A stretch of DNA of 64,000 nucleotides from Nostoc sp. 'Peltigera membranacea cyanobiont' N6 (GTDB lineage Bacteria; Cyanobacteriota; Cyanobacteriia; Cyanobacteriales; Nostocaceae), in the NCBI RefSeq assembly GCF_002949735.1, contig NZ_CP026681.1:1240001-1304000 (forward strand). The letters are read 5' to 3'. The notes under the pieces were generated by a model. It had not been told where the DNA came from. It was given only the letters and a program-made list of their open reading frames with translations, and did no database searches. Position 1 is the first letter of the stretch; every line of letters begins with the position of its first letter. The translations under genes were made by a program, and so were the position numbers. Below are positions 17,813 to 25,957 of the stretch, piece after piece.

Positions 17813-18361
17813 CTATAATCCCATTCGTAATTCAGCCAAACGCTGCCTTGCCTTCGCATCAATGGCATTAGCTAAAAATCTACTCTTCGATTGTTTGCGC
17901 GTATGATACTTTTGTCGCATCCGACAGACAGTAGCTTCCACTTCCCCACAGAGTTGTTGTGCCGACAACCATTCAGCCCCATACCCCTGTATCATCAACT
18001 GCTGCGCCCGATCTGATGTAGCAACAATCACACGAGAAATCAAAGATTGGGCTATTTGGTGGCGAAAAGAAGCACAGGATTTTTCAATATAAGTATCTGC
18101 GGTCTGCCCAAAATCAGTGTAATAAACAGATAAAAGCTCAGTAATTATTTCTTTATTACTAGAGGTGTTCTGATATTGGGCATCAAAAACTATCTGAGTT
18201 GCATAACCTTGAAACGCACTATAACCAGTCATTGCTTCCACAAGTTCGCCCCGTGCGGCCTCTAATCCAACGCTATCACGCGTTTTTTTAAGGCAAGGCC
18301 AAGCGCCTATGATATTGTAGCCGTCCACTAACAAAACGGCTTGGAGTAAGGAACGGGACAT
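17813..18361 (-). CDS. NYN-domain (YacP/Rae1-like) endoribonuclease
   Basis: 182 residues. LLVDGYNIIGAWP at the N-terminus is the first NYN/PIN-like metal-binding motif (D-x-Y-N). Later, IVFDAQYQ and VIVATSDRAQQLMIQGYGA supply the remaining acids of the YacP family. Known members such as Bacillus Rae1 cleave mRNA on the ribosome, so an RNase role is likely but not shown here. The C-terminus is basic and may bind RNA. It lies downstream of tandem hairpins that separate it from the ABC ATPase gene. Confidence 0.82.
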   Translation of the reverse strand: MSRSLLQAVLLVDGYNIIGAWPCLKKTRDSVGLEAARGELVEAMTGYSAFQGYATQIVFDAQYQNTSSNKEIITELLSVYYTDFGQTADTYIEKSCASFRHQIAQSLISRVIVATSDRAQQLMIQGYGAEWLSAQQLCGEVEATVCRMRQKYHTRKQSKSRFLANAIDAKARQRLAELRMGL

Positions 18362-18508
18362 GGTTTTTAATCACAATTTTCTAGAGTTAACAAAATTCAT
18401 TCATAAGTTTTATAATAATTGATGCATTGTCTGTAACACTATGCTACATAGAATAAAAAATACGGTAGCTTGACAAAACTCAAACCTAAGGTAGACGTAC
18501 TAACTTAA

Positions 18509-18535
18509 AACGCGCCTTAGTTTAAAAGGCGCGTT
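18509..18535. terminator. Hairpin, probable bidirectional terminator
   Basis: AACGCGCCTT pairs with AAGGCGCGTT (10 bp, 7-base loop). On the plus strand it is followed by a T-rich run a few bases later, and on the minus strand directly by TTTT. It lies between the NYN gene and the ATPase gene. Confidence 0.6.
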
Positions 18536-18592
18536 GCAGTTCTTTTTAAGTAGTGGTGACAATCAAGAGTACTGAGTTAAAAGACCACCTAT

Positions 18593-18640
18593 AAAGTAAA
18601 AAGTACTCAGGCTTTTGAAAGCCTAAGTACTTTTTACTTT
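18593..18640. terminator. Long near-perfect inverted repeat downstream of the ATPase gene
   Basis: A 23-bp stem with one mismatch and a 2-base loop; left arm AAAGTAAAAAGTACTCAGGC plus TTT, right arm its complement. It lies 28 bases beyond the stop of the minus-strand ATPase gene, so it probably terminates or protects that transcript. Its length is unusual for a simple terminator. Confidence 0.6.
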
Positions 18641-18667
18641 ACTCAGCCCATAGCCCTCAGCACTTAA

Positions 18668-19345
18668 TTAAGAGGCTTCGCTGTGTACCTCCATCAGACG
18701 TTGTTTGAGACGTTGGGCTTCACCTCTATCTACCAGAGAGCCTTTTTCTAGCAAAAAAGCGCCGTCACAGTAATTTAACTCGTCTAATCGATGTGTTACC
18801 CACAGGGCTGTGATCCCTCTGCTTTTAACAAGGCGACGGACACTAGCAACTAAATCCAACTGGCTATCTGGATCTAGTAAGGCAGTAGGTTCATCTAATA
18901 ATAAGACTTCACAGCGACGGGCGATCGCACCTGCGATCGCCACTCGTTGTTTCTGTCCTCCAGAGAGTGCATAAATAGGTCGTCGTTGCAGGGTAAGCAA
19001 ATTCACCGCCCCTAGCGCCTCCTCAACCCTGGCTCTAGTGGCAGCAGGTGGCAACTTTTCTTCCACCAATCCAAAAGCCACATCAGCACCAACTGTTGGC
19101 ATCACCAGTTGATGATCTGGATTTTGGAAGACAAAGCCAACGGGGTGCAAAACCCGAATTTCGCCAGATTCAGCAGCTAATAACCCGGCCAGCAGTCTCA
19201 GTAACGTTGATTTTCCACTGCCATTTGTACCCAAGAGCATCCAAAACTCACCCTGGGGTACTTCTAAAGAGCAAGATTTGATAACTTTCTCTCCATTTGG
19301 CCAACTGAAATTTAAATCCTTGACCTCAATGCCCACTTGAGCCAT
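18668..19345 (-). CDS. ABC transporter ATPase (CbiO/EcfA-like)
   Basis: 225 residues with a complete ABC cassette: Walker A LLGTNGSGKSTLLRLL, Q-loop FVFQNPDHQLVMPTV, signature LSGGQKQRVAIAGAI, Walker B VLLLDEPTALLD and H-loop WVTHRLDEL. The Q-loop sequence FQNPDxQ is typical of energy-coupling-factor and cobalt/nickel transporter ATPases. No membrane partner is encoded next to it; the transmembrane subunit must be elsewhere. The gene before it in transcription order is a short conserved protein 13 bases away, likely in one operon. Confidence 0.85.
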   Translation of the reverse strand: MAQVGIEVKDLNFSWPNGEKVIKSCSLEVPQGEFWMLLGTNGSGKSTLLRLLAGLLAAESGEIRVLHPVGFVFQNPDHQLVMPTVGADVAFGLVEEKLPPAATRARVEEALGAVNLLTLQRRPIYALSGGQKQRVAIAGAIARRCEVLLLDEPTALLDPDSQLDLVASVRRLVKSRGITALWVTHRLDELNYCDGAFLLEKGSLVDRGEAQRLKQRLMEVHSEAS

Positions 19346-19358
19346 TTGTCAACCTTGG

Positions 19359-19631
19359 TTACTCAGCAGCTACAGCGAAAAAGCCAGGTGGTCTGCCACC
19401 ACCAGGGGTTGTACCATCTTTCTGAACAATCTGCACCCCAGAAATTTCACTAGCGCGGACAGCAATTTTTTTCTCTGTCTTGCCCTCACACTTGAGTTCT
19501 ACAATGTCAGGATTCCCAGAACGGATGGCTGCCAAAATTAGCTGATACACAGCCTCAGCATCCTCAGCTGACTTACGTTGTACCGAGATAGGGAAAGCAG
19601 TGTTTCTGATGCTTAAATCGATGGTAAACAT
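19359..19631 (-). CDS. Conserved short protein, function unknown
   Basis: 90 residues, soluble, without a signal peptide. It begins MFTIDLSIRNTAFPISVQRK and has a mixed alpha/beta pattern ending in a glycine- and proline-rich tail (TPGGGRPPGFFAV). I recognise no domain with a known role, though proteins of this length and ending appear to be usual in cyanobacteria. It is probably the first gene of a two-gene transcript with the ABC ATPase. The divergent neighbour is psbD. Confidence 0.65.
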   Translation of the reverse strand: MFTIDLSIRNTAFPISVQRKSAEDAEAVYQLILAAIRSGNPDIVELKCEGKTEKKIAVRASEISGVQIVQKDGTTPGGGRPPGFFAVAAE

Positions 19632-19883
19632 TTAGCAATAATCAAATTTAACTGTGGACTCATTTTAGCGTCAGCTGACTGATTCTAGGGAAATGGGCAT
19701 TGGAAGAGACTGAGGGGCACTTAGCTGGGGGCAAGGGGGAAAATTAAAATTATTTCTTTACTCCCTGCTCCCTTGGCTTATCTACCTCATCTGGATCAAA
19801 AATTAATTTTTATGACAAAACCCCTAGAAAAATTAGCGATTTACACCTAATATGATTAAAGGTGTGTAAAAAATTGTAAACTT

Positions 19884-19957
19884 GGTTAACAACCCGGTTA
19901 ACTTTCTGCTTATGGAAGGCTTTTATATAGCCATCTATAATACAGATACAACCTGTA
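19884..19957 (+). promoter_or_regulatory. psbD promoter region: TATAAT box with direct and inverted repeats
   Basis: Within the 353-base gap before psbD there is a TATAAT at 19936-19941, about 44 bases from the ATG, with no good -35 box. Two GGTTAAC direct repeats stand at 19884-19890 and 19896-19902. TACAG-N7-CTGTA (19941-19957) overlaps the downstream side of the -10 box and could be an operator. GGAG at about 19970 is the ribosome binding site. The rest of the gap (19632-19880) holds only low-complexity G/A- and C/T-rich sequence. Confidence 0.45.
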
Positions 19958-19984
19958 CTTATAAACATTTGGAGATTTGCTCTA

Positions 19985-21040
19985 ATGACCATCGCAGTTG
20001 GACGTGCGCCCAGTAGAGGGTGGTTTGACGTTCTAGACGACTGGCTCAAGCGCGATCGCTTCGTATTCGTAGGTTGGTCAGGGATACTATTGTTCCCCTG
20101 CGCCTTCCTAGCACTAGGCGGTTGGCTGACCGGCACCACCTTCGTCACCTCTTGGTATACCCACGGATTAGCCTCCTCCTACCTAGAAGGTGCGAACTTT
20201 TTGACAGTGGCAGTATCCACCCCCGCCGACAGCATGGGACATTCCCTATTGCTGTTGTGGGGGCCAGAAGCCCAAGGCGACCTCACCCGTTGGTTCCAAT
20301 TGGGTGGCTTGTGGCCATTCGTTGCCCTACATGGAGCCTTCGGTTTGATTGGCTTCATGTTGCGGCAATTTGAAATTGCGCGTCTAGTAGGTATCCGTCC
20401 TTATAACGCCCTCGCTTTCTCTGCTCCCATTGCAGTATTCGTCAGTGTATTTCTGATGTACCCCTTGGGACAATCAAGCTGGTTCTTTGCACCCAGCTTT
20501 GGCGTAGCGGCAATTTTCCGGTTCCTGCTATTCCTGCAAGGCTTCCACAACTGGACACTCAACCCCTTCCACATGATGGGTGTTGCTGGTGTATTGGGTG
20601 GTGCGCTATTGTGCGCTATTCACGGAGCCACTGTTGAAAATACCTTATTTGAAGACGGTGATGGAGCTAATACCTTCCGCGCCTTCAATCCAACCCAGTC
20701 CGAAGAAACCTATTCAATGGTGACGGCAAACCGTTTCTGGTCGCAGATTTTCGGGATTGCTTTCTCCAACAAACGCTGGTTACACTTCTTCATGTTGTTC
20801 GTGCCAGTTACAGGTTTATGGATGAGTGCCGTCGGCATCGTCGGTTTAGCACTTAACCTGCGGGCTTATGATTTCGTTTCCCAAGAATTACGGGCGGCGG
20901 AAGACCCTGAGTTTGAAACCTTCTATACCAAAAACATTTTGCTGAACGAGGGTATCCGCGCTTGGATGGCTCCTCAAGATCAACCCCACGAACAATTTGT
21001 ATTCCCTGAGGAAGTTCTACCTCGCGGTAACGCTCTCTAA
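19985..21040 (+). CDS. psbD: Photosystem II D2 protein
   Basis: 351 residues, the full length for cyanobacterial D2, with five membrane helices. Key residues are present with an offset of one from standard numbering: TyrD at Tyr159 (FLMYPLGQS), the P680 ligand His196 (NPFHMMG), and the iron ligands His213 (AIHGATVEN) and His267 (RWLHFFM). The C-terminus ends in FPEEVLPRGNAL. D2 pairs with D1 to hold the photosystem II reaction-centre pigments, pheophytin and the QA quinone in the thylakoid membrane. In many cyanobacteria one psbD copy overlaps psbC and a second is alone. Here no psbC follows and a terminator stands 120 bases downstream, so this is the stand-alone copy. Confidence 0.98.
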   Translation: MTIAVGRAPSRGWFDVLDDWLKRDRFVFVGWSGILLFPCAFLALGGWLTGTTFVTSWYTHGLASSYLEGANFLTVAVSTPADSMGHSLLLLWGPEAQGDLTRWFQLGGLWPFVALHGAFGLIGFMLRQFEIARLVGIRPYNALAFSAPIAVFVSVFLMYPLGQSSWFFAPSFGVAAIFRFLLFLQGFHNWTLNPFHMMGVAGVLGGALLCAIHGATVENTLFEDGDGANTFRAFNPTQSEETYSMVTANRFWSQIFGIAFSNKRWLHFFMLFVPVTGLWMSAVGIVGLALNLRAYDFVSQELRAAEDPEFETFYTKNILLNEGIRAWMAPQDQPHEQFVFPEEVLPRGNAL

Positions 21041-21159
21041 TATTAAAAGCTGACCATGACTTGAATCAGGACTGTAGTTGCCAAAACTTGACATCAGCCA
21101 GATTAAATAATCTTCTTGGGATAAGTCAATAAAGTGTCAACATTCCCCATTCTCCAGTC

Positions 21160-21190
21160 ATCTCCCACCAAAAGGCGGGAGATTTTTTTA
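21160..21190 (+). terminator. Rho-independent terminator of psbD
   Basis: ATCTCCCACC-AAAA-GGCGGGAGAT with one internal mismatch, followed by TTTTTTTA. It lies 120 bases past the psbD stop and ends a monocistronic message. Confidence 0.85.
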
Positions 21191-21305
21191 TATATGGTTA
21201 ATATCTCTAAATTTATATGTTATGTTAGATGAAGGTTATAAACCCAGAGTAAAAACTCTGCCCTTTTGAAACTAAGACCGTTTAGGCAATAAGGAGGTGA
21301 TGCCC

Positions 21306-21377
21306 ATGATAGAAAGTAGTAAAACCATGGGTCATCAGGTTGCAGTTAGCCGGCTGTGTGCCGGGGCTGTTCTCTAA
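21306..21377 (+). CDS. Possible 23-residue peptide in the structured RNA
   Basis: ATG 21306 lies 7 bases after a near-perfect Shine-Dalgarno AAGGAGGT, the strongest such site I noticed in the window. The frame codes for MIESSKTMGHQVAVSRLCAG then AVL and ends TAA at 21377. The peptide has one cysteine and no membrane segment. I do not recognise it. Its start is within a stem that could hide the ribosome site. It may be a real peptide, a leader peptide or a chance frame inside an RNA. Confidence 0.35.
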   Translation: MIESSKTMGHQVAVSRLCAGAVL

Positions 21378-21479
21378 AAGTTAGCCTTAGTCATCTTTGA
21401 GATACTAAGTTAGCTCAAGTAGCTAGGCAAGCTCGGAGTTCCTTCCGGCAGTCTGGTTGCAACCTGAAGACCCGCTAGA

Positions 21480-21527
21480 CCGCTCTGATTTAGATCGTCC
21501 GATCTAAATCAGAGCGGATAGTTTTTT
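21480..21527 (+). terminator. 17-bp perfect terminator hairpin
   Basis: CCGCTCTGATTTAGATC, loop GTCC, then the exact complement, followed by ATAGTTTTTT. It ends the candidate RNA and isolates it from the pterin dehydratase gene 280 bases downstream. Confidence 0.88.
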
Positions 21528-21681
21528 AAGGGTGACTTTTGAAAACTTAGATAGCGAAACCTGCGGCGGGTAAAGCCAATGGGTTTAAGTTTTCTTAAAA
21601 ATAAAAATATCTTGCATCAAACCTTGGAATATGACCAGATGTGAGCTAAAGCATTTATTTACCAAGCCTAATTTAAATATA

Positions 21682-21732
21682 TCCACATATATTAAGCATT
21701 AGTTTATCTTCATATATATGGATATATGTGGA
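21682..21732. repeat. 11-bp inverted repeat upstream of pterin dehydratase
   Basis: TCCACATATAT (21682-21692) and ATATATGTGGA (21722-21732), separated by 29 AT-rich bases. It stands 75 bases before the ATG and might be an operator or an untranslated-leader hairpin. Confidence 0.4.
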
Positions 21733-21806
21733 GAATTAAATTGGATTTTTTCTATTAAATAAATGCAAAACTGAGTGACCATAACATAGCTTAGGAATTT
21801 TTTGAC

Positions 21807-22088
21807 ATGGCACAACTACTCACTAAAGCAGAAATCCAAGAACAGGCAAAGGTTCTGTCAGGTTGGACTGTTGAAGACTCCAAGTTGCATATTACCCGCA
21901 CATTCAAGGATTTTATCCAAGCAATTGAGTTTGTCAATAAACTGGTGGAACCTGCTGAGTCAGCAGGACATCATCCAGATATAGAGATTTCCTACAACAA
22001 AGTGAAAATTACACTTACGTCACATGATGCAGGTGGGCTAACGCAGACAGACTTTGATGTAGCGCAGGTGATTTCGCAAATTAAATAA
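21807..22088 (+). CDS. phhB: Pterin-4a-carbinolamine dehydratase
   Basis: 93 residues, the normal length. GWTVEDSKLHITRTF is followed by the family signature around SAGHHPDIEISYNKVKITL, with the paired active-site histidines (HHP), and then LTSHDAGGLTQTDFDVA. The enzyme dehydrates 4a-hydroxytetrahydropterin and can also act as a pterin-binding helper. In cyanobacteria without a clear aromatic hydroxylase its role is unsettled. The gene follows a structured RNA region and appears monocistronic. A double-PTPS pterin gene lies 5 kb away in the same orientation. Confidence 0.92.
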   Translation: MAQLLTKAEIQEQAKVLSGWTVEDSKLHITRTFKDFIQAIEFVNKLVEPAESAGHHPDIEISYNKVKITLTSHDAGGLTQTDFDVAQVISQIK

Positions 22089-22744
22089 GTAATTTCTTCT
22101 CACATCTTGCACCAGGAAACTGGAAGTAACCACGACAAAGACAAAAGCCGCCTATCTTTAACTTATGAAGGAAAAGTAGCCCGTAAATTGATTGAGAGTA
22201 ATGTTAGAGGTTTTTCTTTGGAGTATACGGATTTCAAAAACCTTGATTCCTGATTTTGTTTTTATTCCAAGAATACCAGGCGAATAGCCGAGCAGAAAGG
22301 CTTTGCTACATTTGTACAGCCAAGCTAGTGTATTTTAACTAGTGTGCAATTCCTGCTTGGCTAAGTGTGAGAAGTGATTTTTGCTCACAAACTGCTAAGT
22401 ATCTAGCGCTTTTAGCAATTTAGCCAAGTGAGGAGCAGATTCCCTAAACCCTACTCCCTGCTTAGAGATTTAGATAACCATGTGTGACAGTTATTAAGCC
22501 GATCGCTGCAATCTTGCCATCTAGATCAGATGTTTTATAATGTTATGATATAAAGATATGTTTTTGCATAAGTTAATCACATCAGTTTTTAACCCTAAGT
22601 TAATCGTTTATTAGCTTTGCAAAAACTAGAATTGTAGTAATGGCAATTATGCCTCATCCATAGGTTTCAATGAGATGTGGCATTTTCGAGAATTAGGTGG
22701 AACGAAACCAATTATCTAAACAAGGTGTGAGGAGTAAAGAAAAG
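22089..22744 (+). other. Intergenic region before the porin gene
   Basis: Directly after the phhB stop, the same frame stays open to TGA 22251-22253, encoding residues such as LTYEGKVARKLIESNVRGFS. This may be a gene remnant or chance. AGCCAAGC (22318-22325) and GCTTGGCT (22354-22361) form a hairpin. The region 22530-22560 is AT-rich with a TATAAT-like box and may hold the porin promoter. No other gene is seen. Confidence 0.5.
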
Positions 22745-24481
22745 ATGTCTAATCTCTTATGGAAATCCTTAGTGGTTAGCCCAGCAGTTTTGGGAGCAAC
22801 ATTGTTAGTTTCGACAACAGCGATTGCGGCTCCAAATACAGCCACTGTAGTATCACCAGCTAAACAACCAACTGTAGCTGAGGTTGCCCAACAGCCAGAA
22901 ATATTGGCTCAAACAACGATAGATCAAGTTAACCGCTACAGCAACGAAGGCAACCAAAATAACTCTCAGTCTCAAGTAACATCGGTTTCTCAATTTTCCG
23001 ACGTACAACCCACTGACTGGGCGTTCCAAGCATTGCAGTCCTTGGTTGAGCGCTATGGTTGTATTGCAGGTTATCCGAATGCGACTTATCGCGGTAATCG
23101 TGCTTTGACCCGTTATGAATTTGCCGCTGGTTTAAACGCCTGTTTGGATCGGGTTAACGAATTGATTGCCACAGCAACAGCTGACTTGGTGACTAAACAA
23201 GATTTAGCTACCTTACAACGCTTGCAAGAAGAGTTCTCCGCCGAATTGGCAACCCTACGCGGTCGCGTAGATTCCTTAGAAGCGCGGACTGCTGAATTGG
23301 AAGCTAATCAGTTCTCCACTACCACAAAACTAGTCGGTGAAGCCATTTTTGGTGTTACTGATGTGTTTGGAGGTAGGAATGGTGACAACAATAATACTGT
23401 CTTCCAAGATCGGGTACGTTTAGACTTGCAAACCAGCTTCACGGGTAGAGACGTTTTACACACCCGTCTAGCAGCAGGGAATGCACAACCCTTTGCAATA
23501 GATGGTATTAATAGTGGTGCTGAAGGTACACAAACATTCCAAGTTGGTAATACTGGTGGCAATGCTGTCACCATAGACCGCTTGACTTATGAAGTTCCCA
23601 TAGGCCCAGCCAATGTGTACTTGGCGGCCAGTGGTGGACGACACAGCCATTATGCTGCTGTCAACAACCCTTACTTTTTTGATAACACTGATGGCGGTAA
23701 CGGTGCTTTATCTACCTTTGCTTCTGAAAGTCCCATCTATCGGATTGGTGGCGGTGCAGGTATAGCGCTCAATCTCCCACTTGGTAAAGGTGGCGGCATC
23801 TTAGGAAATAGCTCAATCACTGCGGGTTACTTGGCATCACAAGCGAATGTTCCTGGTCTTCAAAATGGTGTCAATCAAGGTCTAACCAATGGTGACTATG
23901 CCGCTTTAGGACAGTTGAACTTTAGTGTTGGCGATCGCTTGGCTTTAGCTGCTACCTACGTTCACGGATATAGCGCAAGTGGTGCTTTATTCGACTCTGG
24001 TTCACAGGGAACAGTTGGAGCTTTTGATGTAGGTACTGGACAAGCTAACTTTTTAGGTAATGCAGCAGGTCGTGCAGCAGGTATATCAACCCCATCTTCC
24101 AGCAACTCCTATGGTGTGTCAGCTGCGTTTAGACCGAGCGACAAGCTGTCAATTAGTGGCTTCGTTTCTTATCATGATGTCACAGGTGTTGGTGCAGGTG
24201 ATGATTATGAAGCTTGGAGCTATGGTCTTGGGGTAGCCTTACCTGATTTCGGTAAAAAGGGTAACGTTTTAGGTGTTTTTGCTGGTGCAGAACCCTATTC
24301 CTTTAACCGACCAGGTTTTGTTGGTAATAATGTACCATATCACTTTGAAGGTTTCTACAAGTATCGTGTGTCTGATAACATCTCAGTTACCCCTGGTGTA
24401 ATTTGGTTGACCTCTCCTGGTCAGAGCAGCGCTAACGATGATGCAATTATCGGTACGCTCAGAACAACTTTCACTTTCTAA
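22745..24481 (+). CDS. SLH-domain OprB-type outer-membrane porin (iron-uptake porin family)
   Basis: 578 residues from ATG 22745, which has GAGGAG upstream; the GTG at 22697 would add 16 charged residues before the signal peptide. Residues 1-29 form a signal peptide ending TAIAA. An S-layer-homology segment follows (FSDVQPTDWAFQALQSLVER, GYPNATYRGNRALTRYEFA). Next is a coiled coil (LATLQRLQEEFSAELATLRG) and then a beta-barrel of the OprB type ending in phenylalanine (RTTFTF). Such porins are major cyanobacterial outer-membrane proteins; the SLH part anchors to peptidoglycan-linked pyruvylated polymer and the barrel passes small solutes, with reported roles in iron uptake. A terminator follows. 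Confidence 0.92.
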   Translation: MSNLLWKSLVVSPAVLGATLLVSTTAIAAPNTATVVSPAKQPTVAEVAQQPEILAQTTIDQVNRYSNEGNQNNSQSQVTSVSQFSDVQPTDWAFQALQSLVERYGCIAGYPNATYRGNRALTRYEFAAGLNACLDRVNELIATATADLVTKQDLATLQRLQEEFSAELATLRGRVDSLEARTAELEANQFSTTTKLVGEAIFGVTDVFGGRNGDNNNTVFQDRVRLDLQTSFTGRDVLHTRLAAGNAQPFAIDGINSGAEGTQTFQVGNTGGNAVTIDRLTYEVPIGPANVYLAASGGRHSHYAAVNNPYFFDNTDGGNGALSTFASESPIYRIGGGAGIALNLPLGKGGGILGNSSITAGYLASQANVPGLQNGVNQGLTNGDYAALGQLNFSVGDRLALAATYVHGYSASGALFDSGSQGTVGAFDVGTGQANFLGNAAGRAAGISTPSSSNSYGVSAAFRPSDKLSISGFVSYHDVTGVGAGDDYEAWSYGLGVALPDFGKKGNVLGVFAGAEPYSFNRPGFVGNNVPYHFEGFYKYRVSDNISVTPGVIWLTSPGQSSANDDAIIGTLRTTFTF

Positions 24482-24519
24482 AGTGTTGACTATCTACTGA
24501 CAATTTTGAACCTATTCGT

Positions 24520-24543
24520 CCCCGCCTGATGGCGGGGTTTTTT
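24520..24543 (+). terminator. Rho-independent terminator of the porin gene
   Basis: CCCCGCC-TGAT-GGCGGGG followed by TTTTTTG, 39 bases after the porin stop codon. Confidence 0.9.
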
Positions 24544-24979
24544 GTTTTCACTAGCAGCAATAGATAAACTCCAGTAATTAACCGGAGTATACTAGAGAAT
24601 TAGGAGTTGTCAGTACAGTTAAGATTTTTCAGTTACAGCAATTTTAAATCAAACCCACCACGAAAATAAGTTGGAAAACTAAGCCCCGCATTGGTTTTAG
24701 TCTTTTTATCTGTAGCACGTTTGTTGGGAATCTGCTGTAAGAGTTATAAAATATGGCGGGTTTTATATTTAGGAATGGGGGCTGGGGGTTAGGTTTTCAA
24801 GATTTTAGTGTTAGCAATAATACGTTTAAAACATCTTATGGGTAATATTCTCATTTATCGCGTCAGTTCACGGTTGTTAGGAAACCCGCCTACCTTGCGG
24901 AAAATGCAAAGCCAAACAAAACAGGACTGGACTCATCAATGACAAATGACTCTTGACTAAGTAACTGAGGACTATAATT
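24544..24979 (+). other. Intergenic region before cysK
   Basis: About 435 bases with no recognisable gene. It contains G-rich low-complexity sequence near 24775-24795 and short GACTCATCAATGACAAATGA-type repeat sequence just before cysK. I see no clear operator. Confidence 0.4.
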
Positions 24980-25942
24980 ATGCGAATTGCTTGTAACATT
25001 ACAGAACTGGTTGGTCGTACACCCTTAGTACAGTTGAACCGCATTCCCCAAACAGAAGGATGTGTTGCGGAAATTGTGGTGAAACTGGAAAGTATGAACC
25101 CATCGGCATCGGTCAAAGACCGGATTGGGGTCAGCATGATTAACGCCGCCGAAGAGGAGGGGCTGATTACTCCTGGGAAGACAATATTGGTAGAACCTAC
25201 TTCTGGAAACACAGGAATTGCTCTAGCAATGGCGGCAGCAGCTAAGGGTTATCGCTTAATTTTGACAATGCCAGAGACAATGAGTGGGGAGCGTCGGGCA
25301 ATGTTGCGGGCTTATGGAGCAGAAGTGGAACTAACGCCAGCTATGGAAGGTATGAGTGGGGCAATTGTACGATCGCAACAAATAGTTAATAGTACGCCAA
25401 ATACCTATATGTTGCAGCAGTTCCGCAATCCAGCCAATTCAAAAGTGCATCGGGAAACTACAGCCCTAGAAATCTGGCAAGATACTGATGGACAAGTAGA
25501 TATAATCGTAGCTGGGGTAGGTACTGGTGGTACGATCGCTGGTGTAGCAGAAGTGATTAAAGCACGCAAACCTAGCTCTAAAGCGATCGCTGTTGAACCA
25601 GCCAATAGCCCAGTTTTATCTGGAGGACGACCAGGACCACACAAAATTCAAGGAATTGGCGCTGGGTTTATTCCCCAAATACTCAAGCTAAAATTGATAG
25701 ATGAAGTGATTACCGTCACCGATGAAGAAGCGATCGCCTATAGTCGGCGTTTGGCAAAAGAAGAAGGGCTACTATCTGGTATTTCCAGTGGGGCCGCTTT
25801 ATGTGCAGCAATTCGCGTTGCTCAACGTGAAGAAAATAAGGGACGTTTAATTGTGATGATTCAGCCTAGCTTTGGTGAAAGGTATTTGAGTACACCGTTG
25901 TTCCAAGACCTAGAGGCAAGGTTAGCCACTAGCGTCAGTTAA
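24980..25942 (+). CDS. cysK: Cysteine synthase (O-acetylserine sulfhydrylase)
   Basis: 320 residues, the normal length. Lys46 in SASVKDRIG is the pyridoxal-phosphate lysine. TSGNTGIALA is the substrate-binding loop, GVGTGGTIAGV binds the cofactor phosphate, and GISSGAALCAA completes the fold. It condenses O-acetyl-L-serine with sulfide to make cysteine in the cytosol. A J-domain protein gene begins 15 bases after its stop on the same strand, so they are probably co-transcribed. Assignment to CysK rather than CysM rests on overall motif match and is not certain. Confidence 0.93.
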   Translation: MRIACNITELVGRTPLVQLNRIPQTEGCVAEIVVKLESMNPSASVKDRIGVSMINAAEEEGLITPGKTILVEPTSGNTGIALAMAAAAKGYRLILTMPETMSGERRAMLRAYGAEVELTPAMEGMSGAIVRSQQIVNSTPNTYMLQQFRNPANSKVHRETTALEIWQDTDGQVDIIVAGVGTGGTIAGVAEVIKARKPSSKAIAVEPANSPVLSGGRPGPHKIQGIGAGFIPQILKLKLIDEVITVTDEEAIAYSRRLAKEEGLLSGISSGAALCAAIRVAQREENKGRLIVMIQPSFGERYLSTPLFQDLEARLATSVS

Positions 25943-25957
25943 CGATACATTGAATTA

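Larger units (their letters stand above)
21241..21527 (+). ncRNA. Candidate structured RNA with strong terminator
   Basis: Between the psbD terminator and the pterin dehydratase gene is a run of hairpins. CAGAGT-AAAA-ACTCTG lies at 21245-21260. A bulged stem pairs TGATGCCCATG with CATGGGTCATCA around 21299-21337. A stem pairs CAGTTAGCCGGC with GCCGGGGCTG around 21342-21369. The palindrome GGTTGCAACC lies near 21454, and a 17-bp perfect terminator at 21480-21517. AAGGAGGTGA at 21291 is a full complement of the 16S rRNA 3' end and precedes a 23-codon frame. It could be a small regulatory RNA, a dual-function RNA or a peptide leader. I do not recognise it as a known riboswitch. Confidence 0.55.

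Noticed and set aside
21241..21527. Known glutamine (glnA/downstream-peptide) or cobalamin riboswitch
   Set aside because: The diagnostic conserved blocks of these classes, as I recall them, are not present; only the strong terminator and hairpins are.
22697..22744. Alternative GTG start for the porin
   Set aside because: It would put 16 charged residues before a well-formed signal peptide; ATG 22745 has a GAGGAG site.
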